Part shown: piece by piece, positions 1-11,202 of the stretch | How positions within the stretch are numbered: the stretch's first letter is position 1 | How the letters are laid out: the number at the start of each line of letters is the position of its first letter | Source: Streptomyces cacaoi | Lineage (GTDB): Bacteria > Actinomycetota > Actinomycetes > Streptomycetales > Streptomycetaceae | Reading direction: 5' to 3' | Length of the DNA stretch: 64,000 nt | Assembly (NCBI RefSeq): GCF_006539165.1 | Contig: NZ_BJMM01000023.1 | Coordinates: forward strand, 1 to 64,000 | Translations under genes and position numbers: made by a program | The notes under the pieces: model-generated | The model's input: the letters and a program-made list of their open reading frames with translations, nothing else | What the model was told of the DNA's origin: nothing | The model's database searches: none

Positions 1-55
1 CGGGTTCCGGTGTGTGGGGGCCGGGGTGCGGGGTGGGCGGGGTGGTGGTCGTCAT
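1..55 (-). CDS. livG: ABC transporter ATP-binding protein LivG, N-terminal fragment
   Basis: An ATG at 55-53 overlaps the TGA stop of livM (54-52) in an ATGA junction, the usual sign of translational coupling. The frame stays open to the window edge and reads MTTTPPTPHPGPHTPEP, a Thr/Pro-rich start like those before the ATPase domain of actinobacterial LivG proteins. Only about 18 codons are visible, so the assignment rests on operon position: the permeases are present and the ATPases are not. If right, it hydrolyses ATP to drive branched-chain amino-acid uptake. A LivF homologue as the first ATPase is possible. Confidence 0.6.
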   Translation of the reverse strand, partial: MTTTTPPTPHPGPHTPEP

Positions 56-1881
56 CGCTGTGGTGCCTCCGTCTCGCCGGGGTCCGGGCCGGGGCCGGGG
101 CCTGCCGGGGCGGGTGTGGCCGGTGCGCCGGGGGCTTGGGGCCGGCCGGTCTCGTGGAATTCGAGCTGTTTGCGGCGGTCGGCGATGAGGCCCTCGGGAC
201 GGAAGCGCATGAGGAGGACGAGGGCGATGCCGAACAGGAGGAGTTGGTAGTCGGCCATGAACTGGAGTTTGGCCGGGATGAGGTAGAGCAGTGCGGCGCC
301 GATGAGGGGTCCGCTGACGGTGCCCATACCGCCGAGGATGACGGCGATGAGCAGGAAGGCGGAGTTGGGCGGTGCGGTGTGGACGAATTTGTAGGACTCG
401 GGGTTGACGGAGTATTCGACGTGGGCGAGGACGGTGCCTGCCATGCCGGCGAGGGTGGCGCCGAGTGCGAAGGCCATGAGTTTGAGGCGGAAGGCGTTGA
501 CGCCCATGGCGCGTGCGGCGGTCTCGTCCTCGCGGATGGCGAGCCAGGCGCGGCCGATGCGGGAGTTGTCGGCGCGGCGGAAGACGGTGACGACGACGGC
601 GGTGAACAGCAGCATCAGCAGGTAGTAGTTGGCGAATCTGCCGGAGGTGAAGCCGAGGAGGGTGTGTTCGTCGCCGAGGTTGAAGCCGAAGATCTCCAGG
701 TCGGGGATGTTGGGGATGCCGTTGGGGCCGCCTGTGACGTCGGGGCCCGAGTCGCCGTCGAGGTTCTGTACGGAGATGCGGAAGATCTCGCCGAAGCCGA
801 GGGTGACGATGGCGAGGTAGTCGCCGTGCAGCCGGAGCGAGGGGAAGCCGATGATCAGCCCGAAGACGAGGGCGACGGCGGCTCCGATGAGGACGGCGGC
901 CCAGAAGGGGACGTGCAGGCCGAGGGAGGAGGTGGGGGCTCCGGAGACGAGTGCGGCGGTGTAGGCGCCGACGCCGAGGAAGGCGACGTAGCCGAGGTCG
1001 AGGATGCCAGCGAGGCCGACGACCATGTTGAGGCCGAGCGCGACGGTCGCGAAGATCAGCACGCTGACGGCGATGTTGGTGTACGCCTCGTTGCTCTGGG
1101 TGACGGGGAACAGGAGCGCGGCGACGAAGGCGGCGCCGAGGGTGACGTTGCGGTGGGCGCCGGCGAGCCGGGAGAGCCGGTGGGTGAGTCCGGCTTTGCC
1201 GAGGGCGGGGAAGGCGAAGGCGGCGAGGAGGAGGAAGCCGATGAAGGGCGGGCCGTCCTCGGTCTCGATGCCGTAGGCGAAGACGTACAGGCCGAGTGCG
1301 CAGGCGGCGCAGATGAGGAGGATCTCGGCCCAGCCGGGCAGTGGTGCGGCCTGCCCGGGCTCGGGGGCCTTGAGTGCGTGGCGCAGCCGCCGCCAGGGCC
1401 CGGCGGGTTGTGCGGGGTGTGGGGGCGGGGTGTCGGCGGGGAGGCCGAGGGTGCCGAGGAGGGCGAGGAGGGTGCCGGCGAGGGCGAGCCACATGCCGGG
1501 TTCGTAGTTGACGAGTCCGCCGAGGTCGACGGCGAGGGCGGCGGCGGTGTACCAGGTGGCGGCGAGGTTGCCGAGGGCGATGAGCAGCAGGGGGCTGTGG
1601 GCTCCGCCGGGGGTGAGCCACCGCAGTCCGGGGACGTGCGCGGAGGCGAGGAGGAAGGCCGCGGTGAGCAACGAGGCGGCCAGGGTGAGCAGTTGGAGGC
1701 CGGCGGGGTAGAGGGCGAGGGTCAGGTTGCCGGGGAAGTCGGCGGTCCAGGTCCAGGCGAGCAGGGTGCTCACGAAGGCGAGGGCGGTTCCGGCGCCGGT
1801 GAGGGCGCGGGCGAGCAGCAGGCCGCGGGCGGGGTCGGGGTGCAGGGGGAGCGGTGCACCGGTCCGGGTGGGGGTGGTCAT
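52..1881 (-). CDS. livM: Branched-chain amino-acid ABC transporter permease LivM
   Basis: Inner-membrane permease subunit of a HAAT-family importer for branched-chain amino acids or related solutes. The ATG at 1881 gives 609 residues. The first ~230 residues form an extra hydrophobic region with several membrane segments, as often seen in actinobacterial LivM and absent from the ~425-residue E. coli protein. The remainder is the canonical BPD_transp_2 domain with NMVVGLAGILDLGYVAFLG and an EAA-type cytoplasmic loop (IREDETAARAMGVNAFR) that contacts the ATPase. The start lies 5 bp after the livH stop, so the two are in one operon. The C-terminus is Pro/Ala-rich. Confidence 0.93.
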   Translation of the reverse strand: MTTPTRTGAPLPLHPDPARGLLLARALTGAGTALAFVSTLLAWTWTADFPGNLTLALYPAGLQLLTLAASLLTAAFLLASAHVPGLRWLTPGGAHSPLLLIALGNLAATWYTAAALAVDLGGLVNYEPGMWLALAGTLLALLGTLGLPADTPPPHPAQPAGPWRRLRHALKAPEPGQAAPLPGWAEILLICAACALGLYVFAYGIETEDGPPFIGFLLLAAFAFPALGKAGLTHRLSRLAGAHRNVTLGAAFVAALLFPVTQSNEAYTNIAVSVLIFATVALGLNMVVGLAGILDLGYVAFLGVGAYTAALVSGAPTSSLGLHVPFWAAVLIGAAVALVFGLIIGFPSLRLHGDYLAIVTLGFGEIFRISVQNLDGDSGPDVTGGPNGIPNIPDLEIFGFNLGDEHTLLGFTSGRFANYYLLMLLFTAVVVTVFRRADNSRIGRAWLAIREDETAARAMGVNAFRLKLMAFALGATLAGMAGTVLAHVEYSVNPESYKFVHTAPPNSAFLLIAVILGGMGTVSGPLIGAALLYLIPAKLQFMADYQLLLFGIALVLLMRFRPEGLIADRRKQLEFHETGRPQAPGAPATPAPAGPGPGPDPGETEAPQR

Positions 1882-1886
1882 GGGTA

Positions 1887-2816
1887 TCACGCCCGATCCG
1901 CGAGGCGTTCGCCGAGAATGCCCTGGGGTCGTAGGAGGAGGACGAGGATGAGGAGGACGAAGGCCCAGACGTCCTTCCAGGAGCCGCCGCCGAACTGTTC
2001 GAGGCCGGGGATGTCGCCGATGTAGGCGGTGGCCATGGCTTCGGCGATGCCGAGGACGAGTCCGCCGGCCATGGCGCCGTAGATGTTGCCGATGCCGCCG
2101 AGGACGGCCGCGGTGAAGGCTTTCAGTCCGGCGATGAAGCCCATGCGGAAGTTCACCTCGCCGGTCTTGAAGCCCTGGGCGATGGCGGCGACGGCGGCGA
2201 ACGCGGCGCCGATCGCGAAGGCCAGGACGATGATGCGGTCGGTGTTGATGCCCATGAGCTTGGCGGTGTCGGGGTCCTGGGAGGTGGCCTGCATGGCGCG
2301 GCCGGTGCGGGTCCTGGCGACGAACAGGCCGAGGGCGATCATGCAGACGGGCGCGGCGACGAAGATGAACAGGTCCTCGCGGGAGACGGTGACGGGCCCG
2401 AGGTCGAGGTCGCCTCCGCCGAACTGCGGGAAGGGCCGGGCTTTTTTGGCGTCGGGGTAGAAGGCCCAGACGGCCTGCTGGAGGGCGAGGGAGAGGCCGA
2501 TGGCGGTGATGAGGGGGGAGAGGCGGGGGCCGCCGCGCAGGGGGCGGTAGGCGAAGCGTTCGGCGCCGACGCCGACGAGGACGGCGCAGACGACGGCGAG
2601 CAGGATCATCAGGGGCAGTGCGACGGCGAGCGAGGTGCCGTCGGGGAGCCACAGATAGGCGGTGAGGGCGCCGAAGCCGCCGATCATGAAGATCTCGCCG
2701 TGGGCGAAGTTGATGAGCTGGACGATGCCGTAGACCATCGTGTACCCGATCGCGATCAGACCGTAGAGCGCGCCGAGAGCGAGGCCGTTCACCAGTTGGT
2801 CCGGCAGATCATGCAC
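1887..2816 (-). CDS. livH: Branched-chain amino-acid ABC transporter permease LivH
   Basis: Second membrane permease of the importer, 309 residues, usual length. It opens with the family signature LVNGLALGALYGLIAIGYT, followed by VYGIVQLINFAHGEIFMIGG. The coupling loop reads RTRTGRAMQATSQDPDTAKL, and GGIGNIYGAMAGGLVLG lies near the C-terminus. The ATG at 2816 starts exactly at this conserved motif. It sits between the binding-protein gene (78 bp upstream, with a hairpin in the gap) and livM (5 bp downstream), in the standard order binding protein - LivH - LivM - ATPases. Confidence 0.95.
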   Translation of the reverse strand: MHDLPDQLVNGLALGALYGLIAIGYTMVYGIVQLINFAHGEIFMIGGFGALTAYLWLPDGTSLAVALPLMILLAVVCAVLVGVGAERFAYRPLRGGPRLSPLITAIGLSLALQQAVWAFYPDAKKARPFPQFGGGDLDLGPVTVSREDLFIFVAAPVCMIALGLFVARTRTGRAMQATSQDPDTAKLMGINTDRIIVLAFAIGAAFAAVAAIAQGFKTGEVNFRMGFIAGLKAFTAAVLGGIGNIYGAMAGGLVLGIAEAMATAYIGDIPGLEQFGGGSWKDVWAFVLLILVLLLRPQGILGERLADRA

Positions 2817-2843
2817 CGGGTCCTCCGAGGGGTCGGTACGGCG

Positions 2844-2870
2844 GCGCGGGGACGCGGGGCGTCCCCGCGC
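2844..2870 (-). terminator. Intercistronic stem-loop between binding-protein gene and livH
   Basis: A perfect 11-bp inverted repeat (2844-2854 with 2860-2870, loop of 5) lies in the 78-bp gap between the binding-protein gene and livH. No T-run follows. In binding-protein-dependent operons such hairpins commonly attenuate or protect the upstream message so that more binding protein than permease is made; that role is inferred. Confidence 0.6.
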
Positions 2871-2894
2871 GCGGGTGCGGGGTGGCGCTCGCGG

Positions 2895-4139
2895 TCAGTT
2901 GCCCCGGAAGGTGCCGGTCTGTACGGGCACGTGTTTGCCGCCCTTGACCTCGTAGACGGACAGCTGCTTGTTGGTGGTGTCGCCGTACTTGTCGAAGGAC
3001 ACCTGGCCGGTCACACCGTCGAACTTCACGTCCTGCATGGCTTCGACGACCTGTTCGCGGGCCTTTTCGTGGTCGTCGGGCAGCTTGCCGTCGTTCTTCT
3101 GCACGACGGCCTTCACGGCCTGGACGATGGCCCAGGCGCTGTCGTAGCTGTAGCCGCCGTATGCCTCGTAGGGCAGCTTGTAGCCGGCTTCCCGGTAGTT
3201 GCGGACGAAGGTCTTGGCGGTGTCGAGGGTCTCCAGTGGTGCGCCGACGGAGGTGGCCATGTCGCCCTCGGACTTCTTCTTGTGCAGCTTGATGTATTCG
3301 GCGCTGTAGAGGGCGTCGCCGCCGATCGCGGGCATGGTGCCGCCGGCCTTCTTGATCTGGGCGGACAGCGGTGCGGCGGTGGGGTATTCGCTGCCGATGT
3401 AGACGAAGTCGGCCCGGGACGTGGCGACTTTGGTGGCGACGGCGGAGAAGTCGCGGTCCTCGGGGTTGACGTGGTCGGTGCCGACGACCTTGCCGCCGAG
3501 TTTCTTGAACTCGTCGGTGAAGGTGCCGGCGAGGCCGGCGCCGTAGGTCTTCTTGTCGTCGATGATGTACGCCTTGCGGAACTTCTTCTTGTCGTAGAGG
3601 TACCGGGCGGCGTAGGGGCCCTGGACGGCGTCGGTGGTCGCGGTGCGGAAGTAGGTGTCGAACAGCCGCTTCTTGTCCCCGGTTTGCCAGTCGGGGCCCT
3701 GGGTGAGCTGGGGTGCGGTGTTGGCGGGGGAGACCTGGACGAGGTGCGCGGTGCCGAACACCTTCTGCATGGACTGGCCGACGTGGGAGTTGAGCGGGCC
3801 GACGACGCCGAGTACGTCGCTGTCGCCGACGAGTTTGGTCGCGTTCTGCTGGCCGGATCCCGCCTGTCCCTGGTCGTCGAGCGCCTGGAGCTTGAAGGTG
3901 ACGCCCTTGACCTCCTCGGTCCTGTTGGCGGTCTTCACGGCCAGCTCGCTGGAGTTCTTGATGCCCTGGCCCAGGGCGGACAGATCGCCGGTCAGTGGGG
4001 CGTCGAGGCCGATGACGACGGTGGTCTTCCCGCCGCTGTCGCCGCTGCCGCCCTTGGCGTCGCGAGAGCCGCAGGCTGTCAGCGCGAGGGCTGACACCGT
4101 GAGAGTGGTGGTGAGTACGAGCAAGGGGCGGTGACGCAC
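2895..4139 (-). CDS. livJ: Branched-chain amino-acid ABC transporter substrate-binding lipoprotein
   Basis: Extracellular type-I periplasmic-binding-fold lipoprotein delivering substrate to LivHM. A GTG at 4139 preceded by AAAGGA at a good distance gives 414 residues; an upstream in-frame ATG (4277) would put the signal peptide in the interior. The signal has basic RHR, a hydrophobic stretch and the lipobox LTAC, with Cys23 the expected lipidated residue. The mature part contains VVIGLDAPLTGDLSALGQG, GVVGPLNSHVG and ADFVYIGSEYPTAAPL, typical of the Leu/Ile/Val-binding family. It is the first gene of the operon. The exact solute cannot be read from sequence; amides or peptides are alternatives. 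Confidence 0.92.
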   Translation of the reverse strand: MRHRPLLVLTTTLTVSALALTACGSRDAKGGSGDSGGKTTVVIGLDAPLTGDLSALGQGIKNSSELAVKTANRTEEVKGVTFKLQALDDQGQAGSGQQNATKLVGDSDVLGVVGPLNSHVGQSMQKVFGTAHLVQVSPANTAPQLTQGPDWQTGDKKRLFDTYFRTATTDAVQGPYAARYLYDKKKFRKAYIIDDKKTYGAGLAGTFTDEFKKLGGKVVGTDHVNPEDRDFSAVATKVATSRADFVYIGSEYPTAAPLSAQIKKAGGTMPAIGGDALYSAEYIKLHKKKSEGDMATSVGAPLETLDTAKTFVRNYREAGYKLPYEAYGGYSYDSAWAIVQAVKAVVQKNDGKLPDDHEKAREQVVEAMQDVKFDGVTGQVSFDKYGDTTNKQLSVYEVKGGKHVPVQTGTFRGN

Positions 4140-4998
4140 GATCAGTCCTTTCCCCAGGCACGGCCCTCGGGGGGCGAGGGGTGATGGACGCGCCGGGCGC
4201 AGGACAAGGGATCGTGCGTTGGCATGTACGCCCACGCGGCGCGTTGGATGGCCGGTGACTTTAAGCCGACCGCGCAAGCTCGGGCAGAGGGGCGTCGTGG
4301 ATGTGACGTTCTTGTTATGACAGTGCCGGAATAAGCGGATCTTCCGCGGAAGAAGGGATCAACTCCCTTGCGTGACCAGCGGATCGGCGACGGCCTTCCC
4401 CTTCGCGTCCCGCCGGGCGGTCGCGGGGAGCGCTCCCGTGGTGTTCGCATACCGTGCGGCGTGCGTCGCTGAGTGCGCGCGCCGGGGGCGTGCCCGCCGG
4501 GGCGTCCGGTGCCGGGCCCGGGCGCCCGTCACTGAGCGTCATCCGTGGCGGGGGCTGCCGGTGCTGCGACGGTGGGTTCCGGCACGCTGCGGCGGCCTGC
4601 GGCAGGTAGCGGCGCTGCCGCGGAGGGCTAGTTTCCGCGGGCGCCGGGTGACCGGTGCGACAGGCCCGCCGTGACTGCCCCTCCTGCCGCTTCCGGCGTA
4701 GCCCCGCATGGTGCGTGCGTCGGTGCCGGCTCCCGCGTCCCGGCCGGCGGGCCGCAGCGGAACGGCGCGGGCACCGCCCGCCGCACGTCGGCCCCCGGCT
4801 ACGGGAAAGGCGGGCCGTGCCCGGCGACGCGTGAGGGCGGCGGGAGGGGACACCGTCCGGTGCTCTCGGTGCTCCCGGCGCTGTTGGTGCCGCTGGGGGC
4901 GTCGGTGCCGTCGGGCGCCGGGGCCGGTCGGGGCCCAGGGGAGCGCCCCGGTCGGGCCGGGGGCCCGGGCGGCACCGGGAAGCGGTGGGGCGGGAGAG
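4140..4998. other. Intergenic region upstream of the liv operon
   Basis: This 859-bp stretch lies between the liv operon start and the thioesterase stop. It must hold the liv promoter. A 14-bp perfect palindrome (TCTTCCGCGGAAGA, 4340-4353) lies about 200 bp upstream of the binding-protein start and could be an operator. Open frames here have neither a ribosome-binding site nor recognisable protein content, so I call no gene. Confidence 0.5.
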
Positions 4999-5469
4999 TC
5001 AGGCGCCGGGCTGGGCCGGTGCGTCCCGCAGGAGGCAGGTGAGCCGGGCCGAGCAGACCCGCTTGCCGTCCTCGTCGGTGATGGCGATCTCGTAGGTGGT
5101 GCTGGTGCGGCCCCGGTGCACGGGGGTGGCCGTGCCGGTGACCAGGCCCGAGCGCAGACCGCGGTGGTGGGTGCAGTTGAGGTCCACACCGACGGCGATC
5201 TTGCCGGGCCCGCCGTGCAGCATGGCGCCCACCGATCCGAGGGTCTCGGCGAGCACCGCCGAGGCGCCCCCGTGCAGCAGCCCGTACGGCTGGGTGTTGC
5301 CCTCCACGGGCAGGGTGCCCACGACCCGCTCCGGCGCGGCCTCGATCACCTGGAGCCCCATGCGCTCACCGAGGTGCCCGGCGGAGAACAGCGCCTCCAG
5401 GTCGATACCGGAGCCGGTCCACTCGTCCAGGATCTCCTGGGGGAACGTGGTCGTGGTCTGCTCGCCCAT
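4999..5469 (-). CDS. PaaI-type hotdog-fold thioesterase
   Basis: Predicted cytoplasmic acyl-CoA thioesterase of 156 residues, a normal length for a single hotdog domain. The central helix motif NTQPYGLLHGGASAVLAETL contains the HGG followed by an acidic residue used by PaaI/YdiI-type enzymes to position and hydrolyse the thioester. It is followed by GVDLNCTHHRGLRSG and the strand RTSTTYEIAITDEDGKRVC. It is the same strand and just downstream (129 bp) of the molybdopterin oxidoreductase. Substrate is unknown; aromatic or medium-chain acyl-CoAs are typical for the family. Confidence 0.88.
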   Translation of the reverse strand: MGEQTTTTFPQEILDEWTGSGIDLEALFSAGHLGERMGLQVIEAAPERVVGTLPVEGNTQPYGLLHGGASAVLAETLGSVGAMLHGGPGKIAVGVDLNCTHHRGLRSGLVTGTATPVHRGRTSTTYEIAITDEDGKRVCSARLTCLLRDAPAQPGA

Positions 5470-5598
5470 GGGCCGCGGCTCCGATCGTTGATCGTCCGGG
5501 GCACGCCCGCGTACGGCCGGTGGCGCCCGGTGCCCGCCGCGGTGTGCGTGCTCCTCCTCGTCGTGCGTGTGTCCGAAACCGAGCTTAAGCCCGGGGGC

Positions 5599-7884
<2,286 letters not shown>

Positions 7885-8137
7885 GGCCCTGATGCTCCCA
7901 CGCACGACCTGAGCTGCCCAGACCTGTGGATAACTCCGCCGCGACCCGGAACCGGCAGCGTACGCGGGCCCCGGCCGGGCCGCCCCCGCCGCCTCCCGCC
8001 GGGGGTGGCCGGAGCCCCCCGGCCGCGGGCCGCCGAACGCGGAGCACTGGCGGAGCGCTGGCGGAGCGCTGGAGGCGCGCTGGAGGAGCACTGCCCGCCG
8101 GTCCCCGTGACGCGTGACGCACCGCACTGACGGCGGC

Positions 8138-8160
8138 GTGTCGGTGGCCCGTGGGAGGAT
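8138..8160 (+). promoter_or_regulatory. Candidate DNA-damage (RecA-NDp/PafBC-type) promoter of polA
   Basis: GTGTCGGTG (8138-8146), an 8-base spacer and GAGGAT (8155-8160), then 7 bases to the GTG start at 8168. This matches tTGTCRGTG-N8-TAnnnT except for the first base of each box. The spacing equals that at uvrB and ogt. The -10 box is the weakest of the four in this window, and the same bases (GGGAGGAT) could instead be a Shine-Dalgarno. Confidence 0.45.
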
Positions 8161-8167
8161 CGGTTCC

Positions 8168-10897
8168 GTGGCTAAGACGGCATCGAAGACGACAACGACA
8201 GCACCGAAGGCGGAGGCGGCGGCCAGGCCGCGTCTGCTTCTCATGGACGGACATTCCCTGGCGTACCGGGCGTTCTTCGCGCTTCCCGCGGAGAACTTCA
8301 CGACCGTGACGGGGCAGCCGACGAACGCGATCTACGGCTTCACCTCGATGCTCGCGAACACCCTGCGTGATGAGGAGCCCACGCACTTCGCCGTCGCCTT
8401 CGATGTCTCCCGCAAGACCTGGCGCTCGGAGCAGTACTCCGAGTACAAGGCGAACAGGTCCAAGAGTCCCGACGAGTTCAAGGGCCAGGTCGAGCTGATC
8501 GGCGAGCTGCTCGACGCGATGCAGGTGCGCCGCTACGCGGTGGACGGCTTCGAGGCCGACGACGTGATCGCCACACTCGCCACCCAGGCCGAGGCCGAGG
8601 GCTTCCAGGTCTCGATCGTCACCGGTGACCGCGACACCTTCCAGCTGGTCACCGACAACATCACCGTGCTGTACCCGACGAAGGGCGTCTCCGAGCTGAC
8701 CCGGTTCACACCGGAGAAGATCGAGGAGCGCTACGGCCTCACCCCCCAGCAGTACCCGGACTACGCGGCGCTGCGCGGCGACCCCTCGGACAACCTGCCG
8801 GGCATCCCCGGCGTCGGGGAGAAGACGGCCGCGAAGTGGATCAACCAGTTCGGTTCGTTCGCCGAGCTGGCCGACCGGGCGGACGAGGTCAAGGGCAAGG
8901 CCGGCCAGAACCTCCGCGATCATCTGGACGCCGTCCGCCTCAACCGCACGCTGACGGAGCTGGTGCGCGACGTCGAGCTGCCCGACCGCCCCGAGGACCT
9001 GGTCCGCGCCCCCTACGACCGGCAGGCGCTCGGCGTCATCCTCGACGCCCTGGAATTCCGCCACCAGAACTTCCGTGACCGCCTGTTCGCCGTCGACCCG
9101 GGCGCCGAGGAGCAGCAGGAGCAGCCCGCCGCCGGAGTGGAGGTGGACGGCGAGGTGCTGGAGCCCGGCGCCCTCGGCCCCTGGCTGGCCGAGCACGGCT
9201 CGGGCGCGCTCGGCGTCGCCACCGTCGACGTGTGGAAGCAGGGCACCGGCAGCGTCAGCGAGGTCGCGCTGGCCACGGCCGGCGGCCCGGCGGCCTGGTT
9301 CGACCCGACGGCGCTGACCGAGGAGGACGACGCGGCGTTCGCCGCCTGGCTCGCGGACGAGGCCAGGCCCAAGGCGATGCACGACGCCAAGGCGCTGATG
9401 CGGGTCTTCGCCGAGCACGGCTGGAGCGTGGCGGGCGTCCGGATGGACACCGCGCTGGCCGCCTATCTCGACAAGCCCGGCCGGCGGTCCTTCGCGCTGG
9501 ACGCGCTCTCGGTCGAGTACCTCGGCCGGGAGCTGGGCCCCACCGCCGAGTCGGACGGGCAGCTGGCCCTCGGCGTGGACGAGCGGGCGGAGGCCGACGC
9601 GCTCATGGTCAAGGCGCGCACCGTGCTGGATCTGGGCACGGCCTTCGAGGAGCGGCTGGAGCAGGTCGGCGCGGCGGAGATGCTGCGCGATCTGGAGCTG
9701 CCCACCTCCGAGTTGCTGTCCCGGATGGAGCGCGCGGGCATCTGCGCCGACCGCGAGTGGCTGACGAACCTGGAGCAGCAGTTCGCGGACGCCGTGCAGC
9801 AGGCGGTCCAGGAGGCGCACGCCGCCGTCGGCCACGAGTTCAATCTCGGCTCGCCCAAGCAGCTCCAGGAGGTCCTCTTCGGCGAGCTGGGCCTGCCGAA
9901 GACGAAGAAGACCAAGACGGGATACACCACCGACGCGGACGCGCTGGCCTGGCTGGCGGGCCAGACGGACCACGAACTGCCCGTCATCATGCTGCGCTAC
10001 CGCGAGCAGCAGAAGCTGCGCACCACCGTCGAGGGCCTGATCAAGACGATCGCCCCGGACGGCCGGATCCACACGACGTTCAATCAGACGGTCGCCGCGA
10101 CGGGCCGGCTCTCCTCGACGGATCCGAACCTCCAGAACATTCCGGTGCGTACGGACGAGGGCCGCGCGATCCGCCGCGGCTTCCGCGTCGGCGAGGGCTA
10201 CGAGTCGCTGATGACGGCGGACTACAGCCAGATCGAGCTGCGTGTGATGGCCCATCTGTCCGAGGACGAGGGCCTCATCGAGGCGTTCACCTCCGGCGAG
10301 GATCTGCACACGACGGTCGCCGCGCAGGTCTTCGGCGTGGAGAAGTCCGCGGTGGATCCGGAGATGCGTCGCAAGATCAAGGCGATGTCGTACGGCCTGG
10401 CCTACGGGCTGTCCGCCTTCGGCCTCTCCCAGCAGCTGGGCATCACCCCGGACGAGGCCCGCAAGCTGATGGACACCTTCTTCGAGCGCTTCGGCGGCGT
10501 GCGGGATTATCTGCACAACGCCGTCGACGAGGCCCGGGCCATCGGCTACACCCACACGATCATGGGCAGGCGCCGTTACCTCCCGGATCTCACCAGCGAT
10601 CACCGGCAGCGCCGGGAGATGGCCGAGCGGATGGCGCTCAACGCCCCGATCCAGGGCACGGCGGCGGACATCGTCAAGGTCGCGATGCTCAAGGTCGATG
10701 CCGCGATCCGGGCGGCCGGTCTCGCCTCGCGGATGCTCCTCCAGGTGCACGACGAGATCGTGCTGGAGGTCGCCCCCGGCGAGCGGGAGCAGGTCGAGGA
10801 GCTGGTGCGCCGCGAGATGGCCTCGGCGGTCGAGCTGCGGGCGCCGCTGGACGTCTCGGTGGGCCACGGCCAGGACTGGGAGTCGGCCGCGCACTGA
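8168..10897 (+). CDS. polA: DNA polymerase I
   Basis: Repair and Okazaki-processing polymerase of 909 residues. Residues ~20-310 form the 5'-3' nuclease (LLLMDGHSLAYRAFF, VTGDRDTFQLV, GDPSDNLPGIPGVGEKTA). The middle region replaces the proofreading exonuclease and lacks the DxE metal ligands: the position of the E. coli DTET motif reads VDVWKQGT, so 3'-5' exonuclease activity is probably absent. The polymerase domain has motif A (TADYSQIELRVMAHL), the O-helix (RRKIKAMSYGLAYGLS) and motif C (LLQVHDEIVLE). Tyr742 replaces the Phe762 of E. coli Pol I. The GTG at 8168 is chosen by GGGAGGAT 7 bases upstream and by the conserved N-terminus. Confidence 0.97.
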   Translation: MAKTASKTTTTAPKAEAAARPRLLLMDGHSLAYRAFFALPAENFTTVTGQPTNAIYGFTSMLANTLRDEEPTHFAVAFDVSRKTWRSEQYSEYKANRSKSPDEFKGQVELIGELLDAMQVRRYAVDGFEADDVIATLATQAEAEGFQVSIVTGDRDTFQLVTDNITVLYPTKGVSELTRFTPEKIEERYGLTPQQYPDYAALRGDPSDNLPGIPGVGEKTAAKWINQFGSFAELADRADEVKGKAGQNLRDHLDAVRLNRTLTELVRDVELPDRPEDLVRAPYDRQALGVILDALEFRHQNFRDRLFAVDPGAEEQQEQPAAGVEVDGEVLEPGALGPWLAEHGSGALGVATVDVWKQGTGSVSEVALATAGGPAAWFDPTALTEEDDAAFAAWLADEARPKAMHDAKALMRVFAEHGWSVAGVRMDTALAAYLDKPGRRSFALDALSVEYLGRELGPTAESDGQLALGVDERAEADALMVKARTVLDLGTAFEERLEQVGAAEMLRDLELPTSELLSRMERAGICADREWLTNLEQQFADAVQQAVQEAHAAVGHEFNLGSPKQLQEVLFGELGLPKTKKTKTGYTTDADALAWLAGQTDHELPVIMLRYREQQKLRTTVEGLIKTIAPDGRIHTTFNQTVAATGRLSSTDPNLQNIPVRTDEGRAIRRGFRVGEGYESLMTADYSQIELRVMAHLSEDEGLIEAFTSGEDLHTTVAAQVFGVEKSAVDPEMRRKIKAMSYGLAYGLSAFGLSQQLGITPDEARKLMDTFFERFGGVRDYLHNAVDEARAIGYTHTIMGRRRYLPDLTSDHRQRREMAERMALNAPIQGTAADIVKVAMLKVDAAIRAAGLASRMLLQVHDEIVLEVAPGEREQVEELVRREMASAVELRAPLDVSVGHGQDWESAAH

Positions 10898-10915
10898 GGC
10901 GGTCCGCGTCCCGCA

Positions 10916-10956
10916 CCGGGGCGGCGCCGGCGGCCCGGCCGTCGGCGCCGCCCCGG
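10916..10956 (+). terminator. Stem-loop terminator after polA
   Basis: A perfect 14-bp inverted repeat (10916-10929 with 10943-10956, 13-nt loop) lies 18 bp after the polA stop. It has no T-tract, as is usual for streptomycete terminators. Confidence 0.7.
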
Positions 10957-11202
10957 CGTATGCGGATCCGGGCCTCGGGACGGGGCGGTGCCTCCCGGGA
11001 AAGGCGCCGTACGGCGGGACGTCGCGCGGCAGCCGGGGGAAGGGGAGGTGAACCGGCGGGAAACCGGCCCCATGGGGGCAGGAAAGCTGCGCAGGGCGGG
11101 CCGGAAGTGGCGCGAGAGCGCTGACTTGACGGCCGGAAGTGCCGTAATGTCACCGGGGATTGCGTCTTCGGGGACGTTCAGGGGAGAGGACGGGACATAC
11201 CT
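10957..11202 (+). promoter_or_regulatory. Leader and candidate promoter of the lytic transglycosylase
   Basis: A candidate promoter is TGACTT (11122-11127), 17-bp spacer, TAATGT (11145-11150), giving a leader of roughly 45 nt. The leader includes GGGGAGAGGA before the ATG at 11203. Cell-wall lytic genes in Streptomyces often follow a c-di-AMP (ydaO) riboswitch; I looked for its conserved blocks here and did not find them. Confidence 0.4.

Noticed and set aside
10..2025. Long plus-strand open frame of 671 codons
   Set aside because: It is antisense to livM/livH, has Gly/Glu/Asp-skewed low-complexity content and no start signal; a typical high-GC shadow frame.
4372..5042. Small open frames in the liv/thioesterase gap
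   Set aside because: No ribosome-binding sites, Arg/Gly/Pro-biased content in every frame and no recognisable motifs.
10957..11202. c-di-AMP (ydaO) riboswitch before the lytic transglycosylase
   Set aside because: Expected by analogy with other streptomycete wall-hydrolase genes, but the conserved sequence blocks are not present and the leader from the best promoter is too short.
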